From the NCBI GenBank assembly GCA_002329295.1, contig DCTT01000026.1, positions 134,690 to 170,081 on the forward strand: DNA of 35,392 nucleotides, read 5' to 3'. The stretch is from Eubacteriaceae bacterium UBA1433 (lineage in GTDB: Bacteria > Bacillota > Clostridia > Eubacteriales > UBA1433). Positions 18,205 through 25,886 of the stretch are shown piece by piece. The translations under genes and the position numbers were made by a program. The notes under the pieces are model-generated. The model worked only from the letters and a program-made list of their open reading frames with translations, made no database searches and was not told the DNA's origin. Numbering within the stretch: the stretch's first letter is position 1; every line of letters begins with the position of its first letter.

Positions 18205-20549
18205 TGAAAAGAAAAAATCTTGAAATTATGAAAAAAAGCGGAATAAATATTCCAGATTTTTTTGTATTGCATTGGCAAGAATCAGTCGAAAAAGATAAAT
18301 TATCAAATGCGCTGTTTAATTTTTTTTCAGAAAAGAAAGACGAGAGTTTTGCCGAACAAAGCATTCATTTAAAAAATATTTTAAATGAATTTATTCATAT
18401 ACCGAAAATTCCTGTAAAAAACAATGTACTATATGCCGTACGCTCTTCGTGTAATATGGAAGACAGGGAAAAATACAGTTTTGCAGGAATGTTTAATACA
18501 TATTTGAACATAGAAGCAGAAGAAGTTCCAGCTCGAATATGTGACTGCCTTAAATCGTTATATAATCAGACGGTACTGGAGTACTGCAGGCTAAAAGAAA
18601 TCGACATCACTCTCATGAAGATGGACGTCATAATCCAGGAAATGGTCGAGGGAGATTTTTCAGGAATTTTATTCACTTCCAATCCGCAAGGAATTTTAAA
18701 CGAAGCGGTTATAACGGTGGGAAGAGGATTGGGAGACGGAGTTGTATCGGATAGAGTTCAAACTGTAACCTATTATTATAATGTATCGGATAAAAAATAT
18801 TATTATGACGGGACAGAGGATATCCTTGAGATAGATATTTTGAATCAACTCATTACTGTCGGAGACAAGATTAAAAATATTTTGGGATATTCCTATGCGG
18901 ACATTGAATTTTCTATTATCGAAAAAGAACTGTATATTCTCCAAGCTCGAAGAATTACTTCGATTGAAGATGAGGAAATTGAAATTTTTGACAATTCCAA
19001 CATTGTAGAAAGCTATCCCGGTTTTACACTTCCACTTTCGGCATCCTTTGCTTGTGCTGCATATACCGGAGTATTTACAGGCTTGGCAAATAGAATTTGG
19101 AGAAACCAAAATATGGTTAAGCAACATTCCCATATCTTTGAAAACATGGTAGGCTCTGTTAACGGAGTTATGTACTATAAAATCAATAGCTGGTATAAAA
19201 TTTTGCATCTTTTGCCGTTTGGAAAAAAAGTTGTGCCAATATGGCAGGAAATGCTCGGAGTAAAAAACAAACAGGTAATATCAAAAGAAATACGCTTACC
19301 GTTATTTTTTCGTATAAAAACATATTTTCGTTTCATATACGAATTTTTTTCGGTAGAAAAATCCATGCGGAAATTGAATGAATACTACGTGGCAGTCAAA
19401 CGTGATTTTGAGGAACGATTTAGCGAAAATCTTACGAATTCAGAGATGAGAGAACTATATAAAGATATCGAAAAAAAACTTCTCAAAAGATGGGATATTA
19501 CACTCATCAATGATTTGTATGCCTTTTTATTTACTGCAGCAGCAAAGAAAAAATCCAGAAATGATCAGATAAATGAAAGAATATCCGGCATTAAAGATAT
19601 GGAAAGCATGAAACCGCTAAAGGATTTGATAGAACTTGCAGAACTTCTTTCCAAAGAAGGAAAAAGTATCAATTACTTTGCGCAAAGAAATGACTATATT
19701 CAAAAATACGGAGACCGAACCCTTGAAGAACTTAAGCTGGAGAGTAAAACATTTCGTACAAATCCGGAACTTTTAGACAAAAAAGCGGAGGAGTATGCGG
19801 CAGATTCTACAAAGCTTGAGGAAATGAAAAACAATATTTTGTTAGATGAAAAACGGTTTGAAAAAGATGCAAAAGACAATTTTTTTACAAGAAAAGCCTT
19901 AAAAGGAATCGGTAACCGGGAAATTTCAAGGTTAAACCGTACAAGCATCTACGGCATGGTAAGAAGTATATTTCTTGCAATCGGTAAAAATCTCGTATCA
20001 CAAAATCGTTTGGAATGTGTTGAGGATATTTATTATTTAAAAGTGGAAGAAATCTTTCGAGAAATGGATTCACAAACAAATCTCTTGCAAATTACAAAAA
20101 AGCGAAAAGAAGAATACGAGTCTTATAAAAAAATGCCCGTTTATAATCTCATTGCTGTAACGAAAAACGGCCTGCATAAATTAAACAGATTTTTAGGAGA
20201 ACAAAAGGATGTCTTGCAGAAAGATTTTCTTTACGGAGTGCCTTGTTCTTCCGGAAAAATAAGCGGAAGTGTTTTGGTAATTAAAAATGCTGAAGATGCA
20301 AAAAACGGAAACGATAAAATTTTGGTGGCACGTACGACAGATCCGGGTTGGGTTTTTCTGTTAGCAAATGCAAAGGGAATTATTACAGAAAAAGGTTCTT
20401 TACTTTCGCATACTGCAATTATAGCTAGAGAATTGAAAATCCCTTCCATCGTTGCAGTGGAAAATGCAACAGAACTTTTGAAAACGGGAGACATAGTAGA
20501 AATGGACGGAAATACAGGAGAAATCCGTGTTATAAAAAAGCAGAGTTGA
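18204..20549 (+). CDS. Second dikinase-like phosphotransferase (ATP-grasp plus phosphohistidine domain)
   Basis: The 781-residue protein is a distant paralogue of the first dikinase-like protein of the operon. It starts almost directly at the ATP-binding fold (KRKNLEIMKKSGINIPDF) and has AVRSSCNMEDREKYSFAGMF, IIQEMVEGDFSGILF and LQARRIT. The middle region contains YGDRTLEELKLESKTFRTNP, typical of PEP-utilising-like proteins. The C-terminal swivelling domain has SHTAIIARE with His736. It too lacks the PEP/pyruvate barrel. I chose the ATG that overlaps the UbiA stop (TAATG), since the longer frame overlaps UbiA by 141 bases. The different middle region suggests a different acceptor from the first paralogue. 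The acceptor is unknown, and a lipid or polyprenol alcohol is inferred from context. Confidence 0.78.
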   Translation: MKRKNLEIMKKSGINIPDFFVLHWQESVEKDKLSNALFNFFSEKKDESFAEQSIHLKNILNEFIHIPKIPVKNNVLYAVRSSCNMEDREKYSFAGMFNTYLNIEAEEVPARICDCLKSLYNQTVLEYCRLKEIDITLMKMDVIIQEMVEGDFSGILFTSNPQGILNEAVITVGRGLGDGVVSDRVQTVTYYYNVSDKKYYYDGTEDILEIDILNQLITVGDKIKNILGYSYADIEFSIIEKELYILQARRITSIEDEEIEIFDNSNIVESYPGFTLPLSASFACAAYTGVFTGLANRIWRNQNMVKQHSHIFENMVGSVNGVMYYKINSWYKILHLLPFGKKVVPIWQEMLGVKNKQVISKEIRLPLFFRIKTYFRFIYEFFSVEKSMRKLNEYYVAVKRDFEERFSENLTNSEMRELYKDIEKKLLKRWDITLINDLYAFLFTAAAKKKSRNDQINERISGIKDMESMKPLKDLIELAELLSKEGKSINYFAQRNDYIQKYGDRTLEELKLESKTFRTNPELLDKKAEEYAADSTKLEEMKNNILLDEKRFEKDAKDNFFTRKALKGIGNREISRLNRTSIYGMVRSIFLAIGKNLVSQNRLECVEDIYYLKVEEIFREMDSQTNLLQITKKRKEEYESYKKMPVYNLIAVTKNGLHKLNRFLGEQKDVLQKDFLYGVPCSSGKISGSVLVIKNAEDAKNGNDKILVARTTDPGWVFLLANAKGIITEKGSLLSHTAIIARELKIPSIVAVENATELLKTGDIVEMDGNTGEIRVIKKQS

Positions 20550-20590
20550 AAGGAAAACTTAAGAGCAGACAAGGAATTTGGAGGAATTAC

Positions 20591-21670
20591 ATGGAAGGAA
20601 AAGTGGAATGTATCGAATTTGATTGCGAAAAAAAATATCTGTCGGATTTTATTCACATGACATCTGAATTGTATTCTTTTAAAAATAATACTCACGATTC
20701 CGAGGAGTTGAAACATCTGCTTTCGGGAACACATATTTTGAGCAAATATTTTGTATTGCGAAAGTTTTGCATTTATCAGAATGAAAAAATAGTTGCAAGA
20801 TTTGCACTTACACTATACCCCGATGATGATACGGCATATTTGGGATTTGTTGAAGGAATAGAAGAAAACCAGGTTTGGAGATATCTATTTGAACAGGCAG
20901 AGCATTATGCAGAAGACAGCGGCTGTAAAAAAATTGTGGGTCCGGTAAATGCCTCCTTTTGGATAGGATATCGTTTAAAGTCCGATTTTTTTAAAGACGA
21001 GCCTTTTACGGGAGAACCGTATCACAGAGAATATTATTTGAACATGTTTTTAAAAAACGGCTATGAAATCATCGAGCGATATACATCCTCTTTTTACGGA
21101 GCAATAGATAAGAAGTATACAAATCCTAAATTTCAAAAAAGATACAAGCAATTCAGAGAAAAAGGCTACCGGATTATCAGCCCCGAACAGGCAGATTTTG
21201 ACACAGTTTTGGAGGAAATTTATTATTCCGTAAGCGAATTATACCGAGATTTTCCTATATATAAAAAAATATCCTGCGAAGATTTTTGCGAATATATGAA
21301 ACGATACTTCAAGATTATCAATCTGAATATGGTAAAAATAGCGTATTATGAACAAAAATTGGTCGGTTTTTTCGTAGCACTGCCTAATTACGGAACCTTG
21401 GTCTATCATGTAAATAAACTTTCAAATATACTGAAAGTGTTGTATCGTAAAATGTCAGCAAAAGAATATGTATTGCTTTACATGGGAGTTGATTCAAAAC
21501 ACAAGGGTCTGGGGCCGGCTTTGGCATACTCTATATCTGAAGAGTTAAAAAAAATCAACGGAACGAGTATAGGAGCTCTGATACACGAGGGAAAAGTCAC
21601 ACAGGCATATGCGAGCGATTTAATAATAAAAAAGCATGGATATGTGTTGTTAGAAAAAAAATTGAAATAA
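20591..21670 (+). CDS. GNAT-fold acyltransferase-like protein (YghO-like)
   Basis: The 359-residue protein shows two features of acyl-CoA N-acyltransferases of the YghO type: GPVNASFWIGYRLK near 117-130, followed by EPYHREYYLNMFLKNGYE near 142-159. A second acetyltransferase-like half ends with LLYMGVDSKHKGLGPALAYS, an acyl-CoA-binding-like loop near 310-330. The reaction is probably transfer of an acyl group from a CoA or carrier thioester to an amine or alcohol. As the last gene of the lipid operon it could acylate a lipid or its ethanolamine head, but this is inference. I chose ATG at 20591 because GGAGGA precedes it by six bases. The longer frame would overlap the previous gene by four bases. 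No terminator follows before the next gene. Confidence 0.65.
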   Translation: MEGKVECIEFDCEKKYLSDFIHMTSELYSFKNNTHDSEELKHLLSGTHILSKYFVLRKFCIYQNEKIVARFALTLYPDDDTAYLGFVEGIEENQVWRYLFEQAEHYAEDSGCKKIVGPVNASFWIGYRLKSDFFKDEPFTGEPYHREYYLNMFLKNGYEIIERYTSSFYGAIDKKYTNPKFQKRYKQFREKGYRIISPEQADFDTVLEEIYYSVSELYRDFPIYKKISCEDFCEYMKRYFKIINLNMVKIAYYEQKLVGFFVALPNYGTLVYHVNKLSNILKVLYRKMSAKEYVLLYMGVDSKHKGLGPALAYSISEELKKINGTSIGALIHEGKVTQAYASDLIIKKHGYVLLEKKLK

Positions 21671-21746
21671 TTTTTCATTTTAAAATATTTTAAGGAGTTT
21701 GACAGATAAAGGATAAAGTCGATAAAAATAAAAGGAGACTATGAAG

Positions 21747-22256
21747 ATGAAAAAATACATTCCTTATCATAATGACGAAGGTAAAGCTGCAAATGCCTTC
21801 TACGATCTTTGCAATATGTTCTTTGACAAAAATTATGGTTTAGCCACAAAATCTGAAATTGAGTTATTTCTTTTTCATCACTTTATAGAATCGCATAGAC
21901 AAGAAAACAAACACATTTCCGATTAGTGCCTTAGTAAGCAATTAGGAAGCACTCAACAAAGGGTTAGAAACCTTAGAATTAAAGAAAACCTACAGTTTCC
22001 TTTAGAAATTAATATTAATACCGAATTTGAAAAACTAATCAAAAAAGCAAGTTATGATAAAAGTACAGAAAAGATAACTATGGATATTGAAGATCCAAAT
22101 TTATATATTGAATTATAAAATATTTTACAAGACGAGCATAATGCATACGTGGAGAAACAACTTAATTCGAGATTACTTGTTATAAAACCTAATCATTTAT
22201 TTTGTTTATTAGTGAGTTTATCCGATAATGAAAAAGCACGCAAATTAGAGAAGTGA
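21747..22256 (+). pseudogene. Hypothetical helix-turn-helix-like protein with two in-frame stops
   Basis: One frame runs 170 codons from ATG at 21747, after AAGGAG, to TGA at 22254-22256. It is interrupted only by TAG at 21924-21926 and TAA at 22116-22118. The segments read MKKYIPYHNDEGKAANAFYD, then CLSKQLGSTQQRVRNLRIKE after the first stop, and NILQDEHNAYVEKQLNSRLL after the second. The middle has helix-turn-helix character (LSKQLGSTQQRVRNL). Both stops are one substitution from likely codons (TAC/TAT for the first, CAA for the second), with no indels. This fits recent decay, though stop-codon readthrough cannot be excluded. Such proteins occur in phage-like or integrated regions. Confidence 0.7.
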
Positions 22257-22294
22257 TAAAAAGCGATTGAGTTCTGAATTCAATCGCTTTTTTC
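22257..22294. terminator. Strong bidirectional intrinsic terminator
   Basis: AAGCGATTGA pairs with TCAATCGCTT around a short loop, flanked by an A run on the left and a T run on the right. It can end plus-strand transcripts of the island and the minus-strand hypothetical gene ending at 22329. Confidence 0.9.
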
Positions 22295-22328
22295 ATTATA
22301 GAACTCATCTATATTATGTGACATTTTG

Positions 22329-22697
22329 CTAATACCAAGCGACCGTACTTTCTTCTCTGAAGTCATTAGTTCCAAAGAATTCAGCAAGTCTGGAGAGAGC
22401 TTTTTCTACATAGAAATAACCACCATAATCTTTGTCGGGATCACAAGTGGGCAATTCTTCCTCAGTGTATGGTTCCTCGCCATTTTCAACTCGCATCTTA
22501 TTTATACTATCCCTCATATCATTAAGTTCTGATCCCAGTATTTTTCGATAGAAATCCTTTTGTGAGGTTTCTTTAAGAATAACTTTTCTATCTTTTAAAT
22601 CTGCGACAATTATCCCTGGAAATTCAGTTTTTCCTTCAGGATAATATTCATAAACAACTTCCTCGTTTGAAAATAAAATCTTTTTTAAAGTAACCAT
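22329..22697 (-). CDS. Hypothetical acidic 122-residue protein
   Basis: The protein begins MVTLKKILFSNEEVVYEYYP and contains GIIVADLKDRKVILKETSQK and a C-terminal part DYGGYFYVEKALSRLAEFFG. It is acidic and soluble, with a beta-rich first half and helices later, and has no signal peptide or membrane helix. ATG at 22697 is preceded by AGAGGTG, the best ribosome-binding site. The ten upstream open codons lack one. It stands alone between two terminators, downstream of guaA on the same strand. I do not recognise a characterised family. Confidence 0.7.
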   Translation of the reverse strand: MVTLKKILFSNEEVVYEYYPEGKTEFPGIIVADLKDRKVILKETSQKDFYRKILGSELNDMRDSINKMRVENGEEPYTEEELPTCDPDKDYGGYFYVEKALSRLAEFFGTNDFREESTVAWY

Positions 22698-22720
22698 TTC
22701 ACACCTCTTTTTATTCGTTA

Positions 22721-22752
22721 TAAACAAAAGCCCCAGTCCAAAGATCAGGGCT
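22721..22752 (-). terminator. guaA: Intrinsic terminator downstream of guaA
   Basis: On the minus strand AGCCC (22752-22748) pairs with GGGCT (22733-22729) and is followed by TTTTGTTTA. It lies about 130 bases past the guaA stop and just upstream of the next minus-strand gene. A second weak hairpin, CTAAGAA/TTCTTAG, lies near 22771-22787. Confidence 0.55.
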
Positions 22753-22885
22753 ATAGTATTTTTCTAAACCACTAAGAACTATTCTTAGCATTATTCTTTT
22801 AAACTTTTTTACCCAATTTTGTCCCGCTTGAACTTTTTAAGTGGCTAAAACCCTTGATTTAAAGCCGTTTTTGCTTTTCTTGGTC

Positions 22886-24421
22886 TTATTCCCACTCAAT
22901 CGTTGAAGGCGGTTTCGTTGTAATATCATATACCACGCGGTTGACGTGAGCCGCTTCGTTGACAATGCGGGTGGAGATACTCTCCAATACTTCATGAGGA
23001 ATGCGCGCCCAGTCCGCCGTCATACCGTCGATGCTGTTCACGGCCCGCAGGGCAATGGTATAGTCATAAGTTCGCTCGTCCCCCATCACGCCCACACTGC
23101 GATTACCCGGCAGCAACGCAAAATATTGCCAGATTTCTTTGTCCAATCCCGCTTTTTTGATTTCATCACGGAAAATATAATCCGCTTCCCGCAATATATC
23201 CAACTTTTCTTGCGTGATGTCTCCGATGACACGCACGGCAAGCCCCGGTCCCGGGAAGGGCTGACGGTCTACGAGCATATCGGGAATGCCTAATTCTCTC
23301 CCCACCGCGCGCACTTCGTCTTTAAACAGCTCACGCAAGGGTTCCACAAGCTTCAAATTCAAATCCTCGGGCAGTCCGCCGACATTGTGATGACTCTTAA
23401 TTACCGCTGCGTCTTTCGTACCGCTCTCAATGACATCGGGATAAATGGTTCCCTGCAGCAAATATTCAATGCCCTCCAGCTTGACAGCCTCTTCTTCAAA
23501 AACGCGGATAAACTCCTCGCCGATGATTTTCCTTTTGCGCTCAGGGTCAACAACCCCCGCCAATTTATCCAAAAATCGCTTTTGTGCATTGACACGAATA
23601 AAATTCATATGAAAAGTATTTTTAAATACACGTTCTACCTCATCGCCTTCGTTTTTGCGCATCAGACCGTGGTCTACAAAAATGCACACAAGATTTTCGC
23701 CGATGGCACGGTGCATCAGCACCGCCGCTACAGAGCTGTCCACACCGCCGCTCAGGGCGCAAAGCACCTTTTCATCACCTATTTCGGCTTTCATTTCTTT
23801 GATTTTTTCTTCCGCGAATTTTTTCATCGTCCAATTTTGCGACAAACCGCAAATGTTTTTCACAAAATTTTCCAGTATTTTTGTGCCAAAGGTCGTATGC
23901 GTTACTTCGGGGTGAAACTGCACACCGTATAATTTTTTTTCTGCATCTTCAAAAGCCGCAACCGCGCAAGAAGGTGTGGAGGCGCTGCAGGCAAATCCCT
24001 GCGGAACGCTGCTCACATAATCTGTATGGCTCATCCAGCATACGCTTTCTCTGTCAACGCCTTGCAGCAGCAAGCTGTCCTCTTTGGCAATGGTCAGGTG
24101 ATTTTTGCCGTACTCGTGGGTCTCGGGACGTTTTACTGCACCGCCCAGGCTTTGCGCCAACACCTGCATGCCATAGCAAATGCCCAAAACGGGAATTCCA
24201 GCAGAAAATATCCGCTCATCACATTTGGGCGCCTCGGGTTCATAGACGCTTTTGGGTCCGCCGGTAAAGACGATGCCCTTGGGCTGCTTTTCTATCAGTT
24301 TGTCATAGGCTATATCATAAGGATATACTTCACAATAGACATTTAATTCTCTGAGTCTTCTTGCGATCAGTTGATTATACTGCCCGCCAAAATCCAAAAC
24401 CGCTACCAGTTCTTTTTCCAT
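22886..24421 (-). CDS. guaA: GMP synthase (glutamine-hydrolysing)
   Basis: The 511-residue enzyme converts XMP, ATP and glutamine to GMP, the last step of guanine nucleotide synthesis. The N-terminal class I glutamine amidotransferase domain has GICYGMQ (Cys82) and QFHPEV (His170, Glu172). The ATP pyrophosphatase domain begins with ALSGGVDSS (about 222-230). The C-terminal dimerisation domain ends with the invariant TKPPSTIEWE. Length is normal. It starts three bases after guaB, with AGAAGGGA inside the guaB end as ribosome-binding site, so the two are co-transcribed. Its 3' end appears again in decayed form at about 9101-9264, which marks it as a probable insertion site. Confidence 0.98.
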   Translation of the reverse strand: MEKELVAVLDFGGQYNQLIARRLRELNVYCEVYPYDIAYDKLIEKQPKGIVFTGGPKSVYEPEAPKCDERIFSAGIPVLGICYGMQVLAQSLGGAVKRPETHEYGKNHLTIAKEDSLLLQGVDRESVCWMSHTDYVSSVPQGFACSASTPSCAVAAFEDAEKKLYGVQFHPEVTHTTFGTKILENFVKNICGLSQNWTMKKFAEEKIKEMKAEIGDEKVLCALSGGVDSSVAAVLMHRAIGENLVCIFVDHGLMRKNEGDEVERVFKNTFHMNFIRVNAQKRFLDKLAGVVDPERKRKIIGEEFIRVFEEEAVKLEGIEYLLQGTIYPDVIESGTKDAAVIKSHHNVGGLPEDLNLKLVEPLRELFKDEVRAVGRELGIPDMLVDRQPFPGPGLAVRVIGDITQEKLDILREADYIFRDEIKKAGLDKEIWQYFALLPGNRSVGVMGDERTYDYTIALRAVNSIDGMTADWARIPHEVLESISTRIVNEAAHVNRVVYDITTKPPSTIEWE

Positions 24422-24424
24422 CTT

Positions 24425-25885
24425 TTAATAATCCCTTCTGCTGTAATTCGGCGCTTCTTTCACCAACGATATGCCGTGTGGATGATTTTCAATCAAAGAA
24501 GCCGACGTTATTTTTAGAAATTGCGTGTCTGTTTGCAATTGCTGAATGGTCTCTACACCGCAATATCCCATTGCGGCACGCAGTCCGCCGACCAACTGGA
24601 ACAACGTATCTGCCAATACGCCTTTAAAGGGCACTCTGCCCTCTACTCCTTCGGGTACAAATTTTCTTTCGCCTTCTTGAAAATATCGATCAGCGCTTCC
24701 TGTTACTTGACCCATGGCGCCTTCCGAGCCCATGCCGCGATAACTCTTAAAGCTTCTTCCTTCATAAATGATTATTTCCCCGGGGCTTTCTTCTGTACCG
24801 GCAAAAAGAGAGCCGATCATGACGCTGTTGGCTCCTGCAGAAATCGCTTTAGCAATATCGCCCGAATACTTGATTCCTCCGTCGGCGATAATGGGAATGT
24901 CATATTTTTGGGCCGCTTCATAACAGTCCATAATCGCCGTAATTTGCGGCACCCCAATACCCGCAATAACCCTGGTCGTACAAATAGAACCCGGCCCCAT
25001 CCCCACCTTCAGCGCATCCGCACCGGCCTTAATTAAATCTGTCGCACCTTCTGACGTAGCAATATTGCCTGCAATTATATCCAGTTTGGGAAATTCTTTT
25101 TTAATGGCTTTAATCATATCCACCACATTTTTTGAATGGCCATGAGCGGTGTCCACAACGATTACGTCCACTTTTGCATCTACCAAGGCACGTACACGCT
25201 CCATGGTGTCATGGGCAATACCCACTGCAGCGCCGGCTCTGAGTCTGCCTTGAGTATCTTTGGCACTGTTAGGAAATTTTATGGCCTTTTCAATATCTTT
25301 AATTGTGATAAGTCCTTTTAGATTAAAGTTCTTGTCCACAATCGGCAATTTTTCAATTTTATATTGTTTCAAAATCTGCTCGGCATCTTCCAGTGTTGTA
25401 CCTTCCGGGGCTGTTATCAATCTGTCTTTTGTCATCGCATCCTTAATTTTTTTCGTTGGATCGGTTTCAAAACGCAAATCCCTGTTCGTGATAATTCCCA
25501 CCAGTTTTGTGCCTTCTGTAATGGGCACGCCCGAGATTTTGTATCGTGCCGTTAAGTCCAACGCATCTTGAATCACATGTTCCGGACTCAAATAAAACGG
25601 GTCCACAATCACGCCGTGTTCGGATCGCTTGACCTTGTCCACTTCCAACGCCTGCTGTTCAATACTCATATTTTTATGAATGATACCGATACCTCCCTGC
25701 CTGGCAATGGCAATCGCCAGCTTTGCCTCCGTAACCGTATCCATCCCTGCGCTCACAATCGGAATATTCAGCTTGATATTTTTTGTTAACATCGTTGAGG
25801 TGTCCACATCTTTTGGAATGACATTGCTTTTTCTCGGAATCAGCAACACGTCGTCAAATGTAAGACCCTCCTTTAAAATTTTCAT
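24425..25885 (-). CDS. guaB: IMP dehydrogenase
   Basis: The 486-residue enzyme oxidises IMP to XMP with NAD, the step before GMP synthase. It shows LKEGLTFDDVLLIP at the N terminus, two CBS domains between about residues 90 and 205, the catalytic loop GPGSICTTRVIAGIG (Cys302) and the flap RGMGSEGAMG. I chose ATG at 25885 (MKILKEG), six bases after GGGGGTG. A GTG three codons upstream is possible but lies inside the ribosome-binding site. The start is one base after the stop of the preceding hydrolase gene, and guaA follows three bases later, so all three form one operon. Confidence 0.97.
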   Translation of the reverse strand: MKILKEGLTFDDVLLIPRKSNVIPKDVDTSTMLTKNIKLNIPIVSAGMDTVTEAKLAIAIARQGGIGIIHKNMSIEQQALEVDKVKRSEHGVIVDPFYLSPEHVIQDALDLTARYKISGVPITEGTKLVGIITNRDLRFETDPTKKIKDAMTKDRLITAPEGTTLEDAEQILKQYKIEKLPIVDKNFNLKGLITIKDIEKAIKFPNSAKDTQGRLRAGAAVGIAHDTMERVRALVDAKVDVIVVDTAHGHSKNVVDMIKAIKKEFPKLDIIAGNIATSEGATDLIKAGADALKVGMGPGSICTTRVIAGIGVPQITAIMDCYEAAQKYDIPIIADGGIKYSGDIAKAISAGANSVMIGSLFAGTEESPGEIIIYEGRSFKSYRGMGSEGAMGQVTGSADRYFQEGERKFVPEGVEGRVPFKGVLADTLFQLVGGLRAAMGYCGVETIQQLQTDTQFLKITSASLIENHPHGISLVKEAPNYSRRDY

Positions 25886-25886
25886 T

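Larger units (their letters stand above)
9101..22890. mobile_element. Putative genomic island inserted at guaA
   Basis: The interval is bounded by the guaA 3'-end remnant on the left and the intact guaA 3' end on the right, in the same orientation. The two share a near-identical core around 9107-9140 and 22897-22930, with one visible mismatch after the first few bases. Inside are A+T-rich genes, several pseudogenes and the lipid operon. No integrase, recombinase or conjugation gene is visible, so if this was a mobile element it has lost its machinery. The boundaries are inferred from the duplication only. Confidence 0.5.

Noticed and set aside
21699..21726. TTGACA followed by GATAAA as a promoter for the gene at 21747
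   Set aside because: Transcription would begin inside the ribosome-binding site of that gene, and the -10 match is poor.
22897..22930. Exact integrase core site within guaA
   Set aside because: The near-identical core is visible, but with no integrase and with further divergence on both sides I cannot define the exchange point.
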